DNA of 64,000 nucleotides. Source: Pseudomonas sp. LD120 (GTDB lineage: Bacteria; Pseudomonadota; Gammaproteobacteria; Pseudomonadales; Pseudomonadaceae). Both the position numbers and the translations under genes were made by a program. Within the stretch, counting starts at the first letter, position 1. Every line of letters starts with the position of its first letter. The stretch is taken from NCBI RefSeq assembly GCF_009861525.1, contig NZ_WVHL01000001.1, positions 310,001 to 374,000 on the forward strand, in the 5' to 3' direction. The notes beneath the pieces are model-generated. The model searched no databases, was not told the DNA's origin, and worked only from the letters and a program-made list of their open reading frames with translations. Shown here one piece after another: positions 9,198-18,334 of the stretch.

Positions 9198-10685
9198 TCA
9201 AACCTTGGATGCAGGGGACTGTTCAGCCAGTGCCACGGCACGGAACATTGCACGACGCTTGTTCAGCGTCTCTTCCCACTCCAGGGTCGGCACCGAGTCG
9301 GCGACGATACCGCCACCGGCCTGCACATGCAGCTCGCCGTTCTTGATCACCGCGGTGCGAATGGCGATGGCGGTGTCCATGTTGCCGTTCCAGGCGAAGT
9401 ACCCCACGGCGCCGCCGTAGACCCCACGCTTGACCGGCTCCAGCTCGTCGATGATTTCCATGGCACGAATCTTCGGTGCCCCGGACAAAGTACCCGCCGG
9501 CAGGATCGCCCGTAGCGCATCCATCGCCGTCAGCCCGGCTTTCAGTTGGCCGGTGACGTTGGAAACGATGTGCATCACGTTGGAATAACGCTCGATGACC
9601 ATTTTTTCAGTGAGCTTCACCGAACCGATCTCGGAGACGCGTCCGGTGTCGTTACGCCCCAGGTCGATCAGCATCAGGTGCTCGGCGATTTCCTTGTCGT
9701 CCGACAGCAGGTCTTGCTCCAGGGCCAGGTCGGCCTCCTCGGTGGCGCCCCGCGGACGGGTGCCGGCAATCGGCCGCACGGTAATCAGGTTGTCCTCGAC
9801 CCGCACCAGCACTTCCGGCGAACTGCCCACTACATGAAAGTCGCCGAAGTTGAAGAAGTACATGTAGGGCGTCGGGTTGAAGCAGCGCAGCGCCCGGTAC
9901 AGATCGATGGGCGCAGCCTTGAAGTCAATCGACATGCGCTGAGACGGCACCACCTGCATGCAATCCCCGGCCAGGATGTATTCCTTGATGGTGTCCACAG
10001 CTCGCTCGTAATCACCCTGGGTGAAGCTGGAGCGGAATACCGGGTCGGCCGCCTGCTGCTGGCTAAAGTCCAGCCCAGGGCGCGGGGTGATTGGCTGGCG
10101 CAATTGCGCAAGCAACTCCTGCAAGCGCGCCTGCCCAGCGTCGAAGGCATTTTCCTGGCTTGGATCGGCCAGCACGATGGCGTGCATCTTGCCCGCCAGG
10201 TTGTCGAACACCACCACCGCATCGGAGACCATCAGCAGGATATCCGGCACGCCGATCGGATCCGGGTTCGGGCACTGCCCCATACGCGGCTCGACATAAC
10301 GCACGCAGTCATAACCGAAATACCCCACCAGGCCACCATTGAAGCGTGGCAGGCCAGCGATGGTCGGCACGTTGTAGCGGGCTTTGAACGCCTCCACGAA
10401 GGCCAGCGGGTCAGGTACTTCGTGGCGTTCGATCTCCACCCCGTCATGGGTCACGCTGACCTGGTGCCCGTGCACGCGCAGAACGGTACGGCACGGCAGG
10501 CCGATGATCGAATAACGCCCCCACTTCTCGCCCCCCTGCACCGACTCCAGCAAGTAGGAGTTGGGCTGATCGGCCAGTTTCAGGTAGATCGACAAAGGGG
10601 TGTCGAAGTCGGCAAGAGTTTCAAAGGCCAGCGGGATACGGTTGTAACCGGCTGCGGCCAAACGCAGGAATTCTTCGCGAATCAT
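9198..10685 (-). CDS. trpE: Anthranilate synthase component I
   Basis: A 495-residue chorismate-using enzyme of the anthranilate synthase/isochorismate synthase family. The tryptophan feedback site motif LLESV is at about residues 45-49, and C-terminal chorismate-binding motifs [29 protein letters not shown] and [11 protein letters not shown] are intact. It lies 71 bases downstream of gph, so it could be read from the rpe-gph promoter. The short 5' region holds a GCCGGC-CTT-GCCGGC hairpin, but I see no leader peptide with tandem Trp codons. Confidence 0.96.
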   Translation of the reverse strand: MIREEFLRLAAAGYNRIPLAFETLADFDTPLSIYLKLADQPNSYLLESVQGGEKWGRYSIIGLPCRTVLRVHGHQVSVTHDGVEIERHEVPDPLAFVEAFKARYNVPTIAGLPRFNGGLVGYFGYDCVRYVEPRMGQCPNPDPIGVPDILLMVSDAVVVFDNLAGKMHAIVLADPSQENAFDAGQARLQELLAQLRQPITPRPGLDFSQQQAADPVFRSSFTQGDYERAVDTIKEYILAGDCMQVVPSQRMSIDFKAAPIDLYRALRCFNPTPYMYFFNFGDFHVVGSSPEVLVRVEDNLITVRPIAGTRPRGATEEADLALEQDLLSDDKEIAEHLMLIDLGRNDTGRVSEIGSVKLTEKMVIERYSNVMHIVSNVTGQLKAGLTAMDALRAILPAGTLSGAPKIRAMEIIDELEPVKRGVYGGAVGYFAWNGNMDTAIAIRTAVIKNGELHVQAGGGIVADSVPTLEWEETLNKRRAMFRAVALAEQSPASKV

Positions 10686-10756
10686 GGGGTGCCTCGTGGC
10701 TTGAGGGTCTATCAGTCAGGTATGCAAACGCGCCGGCAAGGCCGGCCAGATAAAAA

Positions 10757-11575
10757 TCAGGCGCGCCAACGCCAACGGGCCAGGGCCTTGATGACTTTCA
10801 TCCAGAGTTTGCGAGTGACCACCACGATGGAATTTCCAGAAGGGGATGGAACAGCGTCGGGCAACGTTATCTCAGCGGCAGGTTCTAAGCAACCAGGGAG
10901 CAGCGACCGCAGATTGTCGATCACCAGCGCCGGTGATTCTTCGGCAATCGGCCGACCGTGGTTATAACCGTAGCTCAACGCAACGCACTTTACCCCGGCA
11001 GCCTTGGCCGCCAGCACATCGCTGCGCGAATCACCGACAAACAGCGACTGCGACGCTGGCACGCTGGCCATCTTCATCACGAAGAACAGCGCCGCCGGAT
11101 CAGGCTTCTTCTGCGGCAGGGTGTCGCCGCCGATGATCCAGCGGAAATAGCGACCAATCTTCACCTGATCCAGCAACGGTGCAACGAAACGCTCGGGTTT
11201 GTTGGTGATCAGGGCCATCTCCACGCCCTGCTTGTGCAACCATTTGAGGGTCTCACGCACACCAGGATAGGCCACGGTCAGTTCATGACCGTCCTCATAA
11301 GCAACATTAAACAGTTCCAGAGCGTGCTCGGCCTCGACATCATCGACGCCCTCGGCCTCCAGGCTATTGGCCAGGGCCCGGCGCACCAGCATCGGCGCAC
11401 CATTGCCGACCCACTCACGCACCGCCTCGATACCCGCCGGCTTGCGCCCCAGCTTGAGCAGCATTTGATCCACCGCAACGGCGAGGTCCGGCACCGAGTC
11501 GACCAGAGTGCCATCCAGGTCGAACATCACCAGCCGCGGCAAACGCCCGGGGAACAACTGCTCAAACGCGCTCAT
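10757..11575 (-). CDS. gph: Phosphoglycolate phosphatase (HAD family)
   Basis: A 272-residue HAD-superfamily hydrolase that removes 2-phosphoglycolate. Motif I is [11 protein letters not shown] near residue 18-28, motif II in [10 protein letters not shown], motif III with [14 protein letters not shown], and motif [19 protein letters not shown]. The C-terminal tail past residue 225 is about 45 residues longer than E. coli Gph and ends in a basic Trp-rich stretch. Its ATG overlaps the rpe stop by four bases. Confidence 0.9.
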   Translation of the reverse strand: MSAFEQLFPGRLPRLVMFDLDGTLVDSVPDLAVAVDQMLLKLGRKPAGIEAVREWVGNGAPMLVRRALANSLEAEGVDDVEAEHALELFNVAYEDGHELTVAYPGVRETLKWLHKQGVEMALITNKPERFVAPLLDQVKIGRYFRWIIGGDTLPQKKPDPAALFFVMKMASVPASQSLFVGDSRSDVLAAKAAGVKCVALSYGYNHGRPIAEESPALVIDNLRSLLPGCLEPAAEITLPDAVPSPSGNSIVVVTRKLWMKVIKALARWRWRA

Positions 11576-12246
11576 GGCCGCGCCAACGCCAGTTCGGCAC
11601 GCATCTTCTCGATGACTTCCTGATAATTCGGCGCATTGAAGATGGCGGAGCCGGCGACGAAGGTGTCCGCACCGGCAGCGGCGATTTCACGGATGTTATT
11701 GACGTTGACACCACCGTCGATCTCCAGACGGATATCGCGGCCGCTAGCATCGATCAGGGCACGCGCTTCACGCAGTTTGTCGAGGGTGCCGGGAATGAAC
11801 TTCTGCCCACCGAAGCCTGGGTTGACACTCATCAGCAAGACCATGTCGACCTTGTCCATCACGTACTTGAGCACGTCCAGCGGAGTCGCCGGGTTGAACA
11901 CCAGGCCTGCCTTGCAACCGCCTTCGCGGATCATCTGCAGGGAGCGGTCCACGTGCAACGTGGCTTCCGGGTGAAAGGTGATGTAGGTCGCGCCCGCCTC
12001 GATGAAGTCACCGATGATGCGGTCCACCGGAGTCACCATCAGGTGGGCATCGATCGGCGCGGTGATGCCATACTTGCGCAGCGCGGAACAGACCATCGGG
12101 CCGATGGTCAGGTTCGGCACATAGTGGTTATCCATGACATCGAAGTGAACGATGTCGGCACCAGCGGCCAGAACATTGTCCACTTCCTCGCCCAGACGGG
12201 CGAAGTCGGCGGAGAGAATCGACGGAGCAATAGCGAAGGGCTGCAT
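11572..12246 (-). CDS. rpe: Ribulose-phosphate 3-epimerase
   Basis: A 224-residue TIM barrel that interconverts ribulose-5-phosphate and xylulose-5-phosphate in the pentose phosphate pathway. Motifs visible include the N-terminal [17 protein letters not shown], the metal-binding [12 protein letters not shown], the [15 protein letters not shown] strand and LEIDGGV, with the C-terminal phosphate site [12 protein letters not shown]. It is the first gene of rpe-gph-trpE. The 79-base stretch upstream to the alcohol dehydrogenase gene would hold its promoter. Confidence 0.96.
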   Translation of the reverse strand: MQPFAIAPSILSADFARLGEEVDNVLAAGADIVHFDVMDNHYVPNLTIGPMVCSALRKYGITAPIDAHLMVTPVDRIIGDFIEAGATYITFHPEATLHVDRSLQMIREGGCKAGLVFNPATPLDVLKYVMDKVDMVLLMSVNPGFGGQKFIPGTLDKLREARALIDASGRDIRLEIDGGVNVNNIREIAAAGADTFVAGSAIFNAPNYQEVIEKMRAELALARP

Positions 12247-12325
12247 GACGCACCTGTTTGAGCAGAATCACGATGGCGCGCATTGTATACCTCATGCTTT
12301 GGGGCGCACACCGTAACCGCAATCA

Positions 12326-13474
12326 TCAGTAGGCCGACCGGTAGATCTTCTCGATATCAGCCGGGCTCAGGCGGCGCGGATTGTTGCGCATCAAGCGTTC
12401 GATACCCGCAGCCTCGACCGCCATGGCCGGGATCGCGTCCTCGGGTATGCCAAAACTGCGCAACCCTGTGGGAATTTCCACTGCAGCACACAACGCGGTC
12501 ATGGCATCCACAGCCCGATCAGCCGCCTCGCTGGCGCTCAAGTGCGCAGTCTGCACGCCCATGGCTTCGGCGATATCCTGCATACGCTCGACGCAAGCGA
12601 TCTTGTTCCAGGTCATGACATAAGGCAGCAACAAGGCGTTACTGACCCCGTGGGACACATGAAAACGCCCACCCAAGGGATACGCCAGGGCGTGCACGGC
12701 CCCGACCCCGGCATTACCGAAGGCCATGCCAGCCATCAAGCTGGCGGTGGCCATGTCTTCCCGGGCGTCCAGATTCGCCGGGTTGGCAAAGGCCTTGGGC
12801 AACGCCTTGGCAATCAACTTGATGGCGCCAAGGGCCAGAGAGTCGGTGATCGCCGAGGCATTGAGCGACAGATAGGACTCCATGGCATGCACCAATGCGT
12901 CAACGCCACTGGCGGCCGTCACACTGCGAGGACAGGTCAGGGTCATCTGCGGACTGACCAGCGCCACGTCCGGCAACAGGAAGTCGCTGATGATGCCCTT
13001 TTTCATCTGCGCGGACTTGTCCGAGAGAATCGCCACGTTAGTGACTTCCGAGCCAGTGCCGGCGGTGGTGGGAATGGCGATCAGCGGTGGCCCCTTGCGC
13101 GGTACCTGGTCGATACCGAACAGGTCTTGCAGGGCGCCGTGATAACCGGCATAGGCCCCGACACTCTTGGCGATGTCGATGGCGCTGCCGCCACCAAGAC
13201 CAATCAGGCCGTCATGCCCACCCTCGCGATAGACCTGCATGCAATCTTCGACAATAGCGATTTCCGGGTCGGGCTGTACCCGATCGAAGACCTCGTAGGT
13301 ACGCCCTCCCAGATGTGCCAGCGCCAACTCCACCGTGCCCGACTTGAGCAGCGCGGCATCCGTGACAATCAGCGGGTGGTCGACATCCAGACGAGTCAGC
13401 TCGGCAGCCAGTTGCTCGATAGCGGTGCTGCCGGTCAGCAGTTTATGGGCGATCTTGAAAGAGGAAATACTCAT
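12326..13474 (-). CDS. Iron-containing alcohol dehydrogenase (ErcA/YiaY-like)
   Basis: A 382-residue group III alcohol dehydrogenase. The NAD-binding GLGGGSAIDIAK motif is near residue 98, TTAGTGSEVTN follows, and the iron ligands lie in DALVHAMESYLS and GAVHALAYPLGGRFHVSHG near 195-280. The N-terminus (MSISSFKIAHKLLTGSTAIEQL) resembles that of P. aeruginosa ErcA (PA1991), a gene that there sits beside the pqq operon and takes part in ethanol-oxidation control. Here it lies between rpe and the agt operon, a place with no such gene in PAO1 or KT2440 as I recall them. It could equally be a plain butanol or lactaldehyde dehydrogenase. Confidence 0.85.
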   Translation of the reverse strand: MSISSFKIAHKLLTGSTAIEQLAAELTRLDVDHPLIVTDAALLKSGTVELALAHLGGRTYEVFDRVQPDPEIAIVEDCMQVYREGGHDGLIGLGGGSAIDIAKSVGAYAGYHGALQDLFGIDQVPRKGPPLIAIPTTAGTGSEVTNVAILSDKSAQMKKGIISDFLLPDVALVSPQMTLTCPRSVTAASGVDALVHAMESYLSLNASAITDSLALGAIKLIAKALPKAFANPANLDAREDMATASLMAGMAFGNAGVGAVHALAYPLGGRFHVSHGVSNALLLPYVMTWNKIACVERMQDIAEAMGVQTAHLSASEAADRAVDAMTALCAAVEIPTGLRSFGIPEDAIPAMAVEAAGIERLMRNNPRRLSPADIEKIYRSAY

Positions 13475-13565
13475 GTGCGCAGCCTCTTAGAGGGTGGGAG
13501 CTGGCACAAGCGTAGCTGGGGTTTACCGGTTGTCGCCTATTCAGCGGACGAATGAGCACACTTTA

Positions 13566-13600
13566 CCGATGCACGCACGCCGACAGAGTGCGTGCATCGG
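13566..13600 (-). terminator. Hairpin downstream of the agt operon
   Basis: A perfect 13-bp inverted repeat, CCGATGCACGCAC (13566-13578) and GTGCGTGCATCGG (13588-13600), with a 9-base loop, begins 13 bases after the agtD stop on the minus strand. There is no strong T-run, but its stability and place fit termination of the agt transcript. Confidence 0.6.
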
Positions 13601-13612
13601 CCGTGGCCAGCG

Positions 13613-14437
13613 TCAAACCTGAGCGGTGCGTAGCTTTTCACTGCGCCCGCGCAGCCACTCCAGGGTCAGCAGCAGGATCACCGAGAAGACAATCAGCAAC
13701 GTAGCCGCCGCGGCGATGGTCGGACTGAGGTTTTCGCGGATGCCGCTGAACATTTGCCGAGGCAACGTCGCTTGCTCGGGTCCGGCAAGGAACAGAGTCA
13801 CCACCACTTCGTCGAACGAGGTGGCGAAGGCGAACAGCGCTCCACTGATGACACCCGGGGCGATCAGCGGCAAGGTCACCCGACGAAAAGTCGTCAGCGG
13901 CGAGGCGCCCAGGCTGGCAGCTGCTCGTACCAGATTCTGGTTAAAGCCCTGCAGGGTCGCCGACACGGTGATGATCACAAACGGCACGCCCAGTACCGCA
14001 TGCACAACGATCAGCGAGAAGAAGCTGTTACCCAAGCCCAGCGGCGCAAAGAACAGGTAGCTCGCAACGCCGATGATCACCACAGGCACCACCATCGGCG
14101 AAATCACCAGGGCCATGACCAAGGACTTGCCGGGAAAATCTCCCCGGGTCAGACCAATGGCCGCCAAAGTGCCAAAGATCATGGCCAGCACGGTGGCGGC
14201 CGGGGCGACGATGACGCTGTTCCTCAGCGCACGCATCCACTCGGCGGAGGCAAAGAAGTCCTGATACCAATGCAGCGAAAACCCCTGCAACGGGTACACC
14301 AGAAAACTCCCCGAGTTGAACGACAACGGAATAACCACCAACACCGGCAGCACCAGGAACAACAGCACCAAGCCGCAGAGAATCCGCAAGCTGTAGAACC
14401 AGACCCGCTCAACGGGCGACATGTAGGGGCTCAGCAT
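13613..14437 (-). CDS. agtD: ABC transporter permease AgtD-like (PotC family)
   Basis: A 274-residue inner-membrane permease with six predicted helices and the EAA loop AAASLGASPLTTFRRVTLPLIAPGV near residue 180. It belongs to the PotC branch of polyamine-type importers. A GGAGAG ribosome site supports the start at 14437. It is the last gene of an ATPase-binding protein-permease-permease operon next to rpe, matching PA0606; that transporter was characterised as AgtABCD for 4-aminobutyrate and 5-aminovalerate uptake. The gene name rests on synteny and family, not on a search. Confidence 0.8.
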   Translation of the reverse strand: MLSPYMSPVERVWFYSLRILCGLVLLFLVLPVLVVIPLSFNSGSFLVYPLQGFSLHWYQDFFASAEWMRALRNSVIVAPAATVLAMIFGTLAAIGLTRGDFPGKSLVMALVISPMVVPVVIIGVASYLFFAPLGLGNSFFSLIVVHAVLGVPFVIITVSATLQGFNQNLVRAAASLGASPLTTFRRVTLPLIAPGVISGALFAFATSFDEVVVTLFLAGPEQATLPRQMFSGIRENLSPTIAAAATLLIVFSVILLLTLEWLRGRSEKLRTAQV

Positions 14438-14450
14438 TTCGATTCTCTCC

Positions 14451-15698
14451 TTAGCTCAGGCGCAGGCGACTGGCGCCCACCAGCCAGCTATAAATCAGAT
14501 ACAGCACGACAGTCGCCAGCAACAGCAGGCCGCCCAACGCCGTGGCCATGCCCCAGTTGATGCTGGTGTTGGTATAGAAGGCGACGAAGTAGCTGACCAT
14601 TTGATCGTTCGGGCTGCCCAGCAAGGCCGGGGTGATGTAGTAGCCGATGGCCAAGATAAAGACCAACAGGCATCCCGCGCCAACACCGGCGTAGGTCTGC
14701 GGGACATACACACGCCAAAAGCTGGCGAACGGATGGCAGCCCAGGGAAATCGCAGCCCGCATGTAGGTCGGCGAAATGCCCTTCATCACGCTGTAGATCG
14801 GCAAGATCATGAACGGCAACAAGATGTGCACCATGGAGATGTAGACCCCGGTGCGGTTGAATACCAGCTCAAGCGGTTTATCGATCACCCCCATCGCCAG
14901 CAGCGCGCTATTGATCAGCCCGCCAGACTGCAGCAACACGATCCAAGCTGCCACCCGTACCAGGATCGAAGTCCAGAACGGCAGCAACACCAGGATCATT
15001 AAAAGATTGCTTTTACGCGCCGGCAGGTTGGCCAGCAGGTACGCCAGGGGATAGGCCAGGGCCAGGCAGATGGAAGTGATCACTAGCCCCATCCAGAAGG
15101 TCCGGGCGAAGATATCCAGGTAAATGGACTGATCCGGAGTCGCCGGGGCCACTTCACCCAGGTCGTCGATGCGATGATCCACCGCTGCCAGCAAATAATA
15201 AGGCGTCAGGCTACTGGTGTTACGCCGGATCGCCTGCCAGTAGGCCGGGTCGCCCCAACGCTCATCCAGGCTCTCCATGGCTTCTTTGTAGGATTCGGGC
15301 TCGGCCTTGAACGGCAAGGCGCGAGCAGTTTTGGTCAGCAGGCTGCGGTAGCCGGCCAACTCCATGTTCAGGCGTTTGGACAGGTCGCCCAAGGTCTGAT
15401 TCTTGCGGGCCACCGCCAGGTCTTCGCTCAAGGCTTTATAGGCTGATTCGGCGGGCAAGCCACGACCGTCCCAGGCACTCACGGCCGCGACCGTGCGCGG
15501 CATGCCCCCGACCACTTCCGGGTTGCCGACGCTCTTGTACAACAGCGCCACAATCGGTACCAGGAACACCAGCAGCAGAAACAGCACCAAAGGTGCGATC
15601 AAGGCCTGCGCCTTCCAGCGGTTGACCCGCTCGGCACGGGCCAGTCGCTGCTTGAGGGTTGGGCCGGTGACCGCGTTCAAGGGAACGGTGATGGTCAT
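14451..15698 (-). CDS. agtC: ABC transporter permease AgtC-like (PotB family) with a large periplasmic insert
   Basis: A 415-residue permease. Helix 1 is at about residues 31-55, then a 145-residue hydrophilic and helical segment (about 56-200) precedes helix 2 (about 202-222); the remaining helices and the EAA loop (AAISLGCHPFASFWRVYVPQT) are normal. Ordinary PotB proteins are about 285 residues, so the insert accounts for the extra size. The start at 15698 (MTITVPLNAV) is chosen; the open frame extends 23 residues further into the REP-containing spacer. It ends 13 bases before agtD. Confidence 0.8.
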   Translation of the reverse strand: MTITVPLNAVTGPTLKQRLARAERVNRWKAQALIAPLVLFLLLVFLVPIVALLYKSVGNPEVVGGMPRTVAAVSAWDGRGLPAESAYKALSEDLAVARKNQTLGDLSKRLNMELAGYRSLLTKTARALPFKAEPESYKEAMESLDERWGDPAYWQAIRRNTSSLTPYYLLAAVDHRIDDLGEVAPATPDQSIYLDIFARTFWMGLVITSICLALAYPLAYLLANLPARKSNLLMILVLLPFWTSILVRVAAWIVLLQSGGLINSALLAMGVIDKPLELVFNRTGVYISMVHILLPFMILPIYSVMKGISPTYMRAAISLGCHPFASFWRVYVPQTYAGVGAGCLLVFILAIGYYITPALLGSPNDQMVSYFVAFYTNTSINWGMATALGGLLLLATVVLYLIYSWLVGASRLRLS

Positions 15699-15740
15699 GA
15701 CAAACTCCGCGAATCGATCTTTCAAATACAAACCACCGCG

Positions 15741-15829
15741 GTAGGAGCGGGCTGAACCGCGAACCAAAGGCCATCACTGAACACCGGTGCAGCCTGTGAT
15801 GTCGCCTTGACGGGCCAGCTCGTTCCTAC
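15741..15829. repeat. Paired REP elements (REPIN-like) between agtB and agtC
   Basis: A Pseudomonas REP unit starts with GTAGGAGCGGGCT at 15741 and runs to the GCGAA at 15763. A second, inverted copy is at 15811-15829 (reading GTAGGAACGAGCTGGCCCG on the minus strand). The two face each other and can fold into a long hairpin within the agt transcript. Confidence 0.75.
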
Positions 15830-15843
15830 AGCGACAGCGCTGG

Positions 15844-16905
15844 TTACTTGGCTGCCCAGGCGTTGAAGCGCTGTTCCAGTTGCTCACCGTTGTCAGCCCA
15901 GAAACTGACGTCGATCTGCACCTGGTTGGCGATGTTTTCCGGGGTGGTTGGCATGTCCTTGAGAATGTCCTTGGCCAGCAGCGGGACGGCCTGGGTATTG
16001 GCTGGACCGTAGGCGATGTTTTCCGAATAAATTTTCTGCTGCTGCGGCTGAACCGAGTAGGCGATGAACTTCTTCGCCGCTTGCGCACGGGCTTTGTCCA
16101 GGCCACGTGGAATGGCCCAGGCGTCGAAGTCATAGATGCCGCCGTTCCACACCACCTTCAGGTTGCTTTCCTTCTGCACTGCCGCAATCCGACCGTTGTA
16201 GGCCGAACTCATGACCACATCCCCGGAGGCCAGGTACTGCGGCGGCTGGGCGCCGGCTTCCCACCACTGGATGCTCGGCTTGAGTTCATCGAGTTTCTTG
16301 AAGGCGCGGTCCTGACCACCTTTGCCGGCCAGCACTTTGTAGACATCTTTCGGCGCAACACCGTCAGCCATCAACGCGAATTCCAAGGTGTACTTGGCGC
16401 CCTTGCGCAGACCGCGTTTACCCGGGAATTTCTTGGTGTCCCAGAAGTCCGCCCAACTGGTCGGTGCGGTTTTCAGCTTGTCGGCGTTGTAGGCCAGTAC
16501 GGTGGACCAGACAAAGAAACCAACGCCGCACGGCTGGATCGCCCCCTTGACGTAGTCTTCACTCTTGCCGAACAGCGCCGGGTCCAGTTGCTCGAACATG
16601 TCTTCGTCACAACCACGAGACAGCTCCGGCGACTCGACCTCTACCAGGTCCCAGGACACGCTATTGGTGTCGACCATGGCTTTGATCTTGGCCATCTCGC
16701 CGTTGTATTCGCCAGCGATGATCTTGCCATTGCCTGCTGCTTCCCACGGCGCATAGAAGGCTTTGGCCTGCGCCGCCTTGTTCGCCCCGCCAAAGGACAC
16801 CACGGTCAGGTCCGGACCGGCCGCCATCGCGTGCGCCGCACCTAGCATGCCCAGCGCCACAGCGACAGCGCTGAGGGGGGCGGTGAATTTCAGGGATCTC
16901 AACAT
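15844..16905 (-). CDS. agtB: ABC transporter periplasmic binding protein AgtB-like (PotD family)
   Basis: A 353-residue solute-binding protein of the PotD/spermidine-putrescine family. A signal peptide is clear (MLRSLKF, hydrophobic core, cleavage near AHAMA-AGPDL). The mature N-terminus DLTVVSFGGANKAAQAKAFYAPWE and the VEVESPEL and GVGFFVWSTVLAYN segments are typical of this family. In the syntenic P. aeruginosa operon the cognate ligand is 4-aminobutyrate or 5-aminovalerate. It is separated from the downstream permease gene by 145 bases holding a REP pair, which may set it apart in expression level. Confidence 0.82.
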   Translation of the reverse strand: MLRSLKFTAPLSAVAVALGMLGAAHAMAAGPDLTVVSFGGANKAAQAKAFYAPWEAAGNGKIIAGEYNGEMAKIKAMVDTNSVSWDLVEVESPELSRGCDEDMFEQLDPALFGKSEDYVKGAIQPCGVGFFVWSTVLAYNADKLKTAPTSWADFWDTKKFPGKRGLRKGAKYTLEFALMADGVAPKDVYKVLAGKGGQDRAFKKLDELKPSIQWWEAGAQPPQYLASGDVVMSSAYNGRIAAVQKESNLKVVWNGGIYDFDAWAIPRGLDKARAQAAKKFIAYSVQPQQQKIYSENIAYGPANTQAVPLLAKDILKDMPTTPENIANQVQIDVSFWADNGEQLEQRFNAWAAK

Positions 16906-16948
16906 TGATTGTGTTCTCCACTTGCAGGTTGGTGTTGCAGGGGGGCGA

Positions 16949-18073
16949 TCAATTCGCCTCTAGAAGCGGGTCAAGCGCACGAACATGCTCGACTTGCCAG
17001 CCAAGCGGAACCACGTCACCCACCGCCAGCACTGGATCGAGCTCGGCAATCGGCTGTTTCACAAAGAAGTCGCTCTTACCGCAGACTTCCAAGCGCACCC
17101 GGACGTGGTCGCCCAGATAGATGAATTCCGCCACCCTTCCTGAGAAGCGGTTGACGCAGCTTTCGCTGGAGCCGTTGAGGCTCACACGCTCCGGGCGGAT
17201 GGACAGGGTCACGGGGCCGCCGATCTGGCCGACGTTCACCGCCAGCGCCTCGACTTTCTCCCCACGCCCCAGCTCCACGATGCAATTGTCACCATTAAGG
17301 CTGTGAAGGCGGCCGTTCAGGCGGTTATTCTCGCCAATGAAGTTGGCGACGAAGGTGTTTTTCGGCTCTTCGTAGAGGGTCCGCGGCGGTGCGATCTGCT
17401 GGATTTCGCCCTGATGGAACACCGCTACCCGGTCAGACATGGTCAGGGCTTCGCCCTGGTCGTGGGTCACATAGACCACGGTCACGCCCAGACGCTGGTG
17501 CAGGTGTTTGATCTCCATCTGCATGTGTTCACGCAGTTGTTTGTCGAGAGCGCCGAGGGGCTCGTCCATCAGCACCAGTTGCGGCTCGAACACCAAGGCC
17601 CGCGCCAGGGCCACACGCTGCTGCTGGCCACCGGACAACTGCGCCGGATAGCGCTGGGCGAATGCCTCGAGCTGGACCATGCTCAGCACACGCTTGACCC
17701 GCTCACTGATGTCGGTCTTGTTCAGGCCACGTACCGACAACGGAAAGCCCAGGTTCTCAGCCACGGTCATGTGCGGAAACAGGGCGTAGTTCTGGAACAC
17801 CATGCCGATATCGCGCTTGTGCGGCGGCACGTTATTGATCGAACGCCCGGCCAGTTGGATCTCACCAGCAGTCGGTGTCTCGAAACCCGCCAGCATCATC
17901 AGGCTGGTGGTCTTGCCAGAACCGGACGGCCCCAGCAGGGTGAGGAACTCGCCTTTGCGAATTTCCAGGTTGAGGTCTTTGACGATCAGGTTCTCGCCGT
18001 CGTAGCTCTTCTGCACACCACGAAAACTGACCAGAACATCATTGGCCCCAGCGCTTGAATCGACCTCGCTCAT
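16949..18073 (-). CDS. agtA: ABC transporter ATP-binding protein AgtA-like (PotA family)
   Basis: A 374-residue nucleotide-binding protein. Walker A is GPSGSGKTT, the signature is LSGGQQQRVALARAL, Walker B is LVLMDEPLGALD, and the switch histidine is in VTHDQGEA. A C-terminal TOBE domain covers about residues 260-370. The start at 18073 (MSEVDSSAG) has AAGGTGTGGGT upstream and is preferred to the open frame to 18124. It is the first gene of the agt ABC operon, facing a 261-base region that carries a perfect inverted repeat. Confidence 0.88.
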   Translation of the reverse strand: MSEVDSSAGANDVLVSFRGVQKSYDGENLIVKDLNLEIRKGEFLTLLGPSGSGKTTSLMMLAGFETPTAGEIQLAGRSINNVPPHKRDIGMVFQNYALFPHMTVAENLGFPLSVRGLNKTDISERVKRVLSMVQLEAFAQRYPAQLSGGQQQRVALARALVFEPQLVLMDEPLGALDKQLREHMQMEIKHLHQRLGVTVVYVTHDQGEALTMSDRVAVFHQGEIQQIAPPRTLYEEPKNTFVANFIGENNRLNGRLHSLNGDNCIVELGRGEKVEALAVNVGQIGGPVTLSIRPERVSLNGSSESCVNRFSGRVAEFIYLGDHVRVRLEVCGKSDFFVKQPIAELDPVLAVGDVVPLGWQVEHVRALDPLLEAN

Positions 18074-18179
18074 ACCCACACCTTTTGTTTTAGACGGCTG
18101 TGGAACAAGCCTAGTGGAGCCCACAGGTCGCGCAAATCGGGAGGTAGGAGAGATTCGCCTCAGCCGCCTGGAAGGTTGC

Positions 18180-18199
18180 GTGTAGGGATTGCCCTACAC
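18180..18199. promoter_or_regulatory. Perfect inverted repeat upstream of agtA, candidate AgtR operator
   Basis: GTGTAGGG (18180-18187), spacer ATTG, CCCTACAC (18192-18199) lies about 107 bases upstream of the agtA start and downstream of agtR. The size and symmetry fit a dimeric LuxR/NarL-type response regulator site. Binding by AgtR is inference from position only; an RNA hairpin is the alternative. Confidence 0.5.
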
Positions 18200-18236
18200 A
18201 GATGGCGGGATTGGATAAGGGCAGAGGTCATCTGCA

Positions 18237-18246
18237 AGCGGCAAGC
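18237..18246. repeat. Half-copy of an intergenic repeat
   Basis: AGCGGCAAGC followed by AGCAAG resembles one arm of the larger inverted repeat at 34995-35059 (AGCGGCAAGCTGGAAGC). A full hairpin partner is not seen here. Confidence 0.3.
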
Positions 18247-18334
18247 AGCAAGAAACGGCAAAAGCCCGAAAGCGGGGGTGTCGCAAATGGATAAGTGCAC
18301 TCCCCGGGAGGTGCAGAGGGTACTGCTGATGGCG

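Noticed and set aside
10686..10756. trpE leader attenuator
   Set aside because: The 71-base spacer holds one GC hairpin without T-run and no leader peptide with tandem Trp codons; not enough to call attenuation.
15741..15829. Repeat pair considered as a CRISPR array
   Set aside because: Only two units in opposite orientation with the Pseudomonas REP core; no spacers or cas genes.
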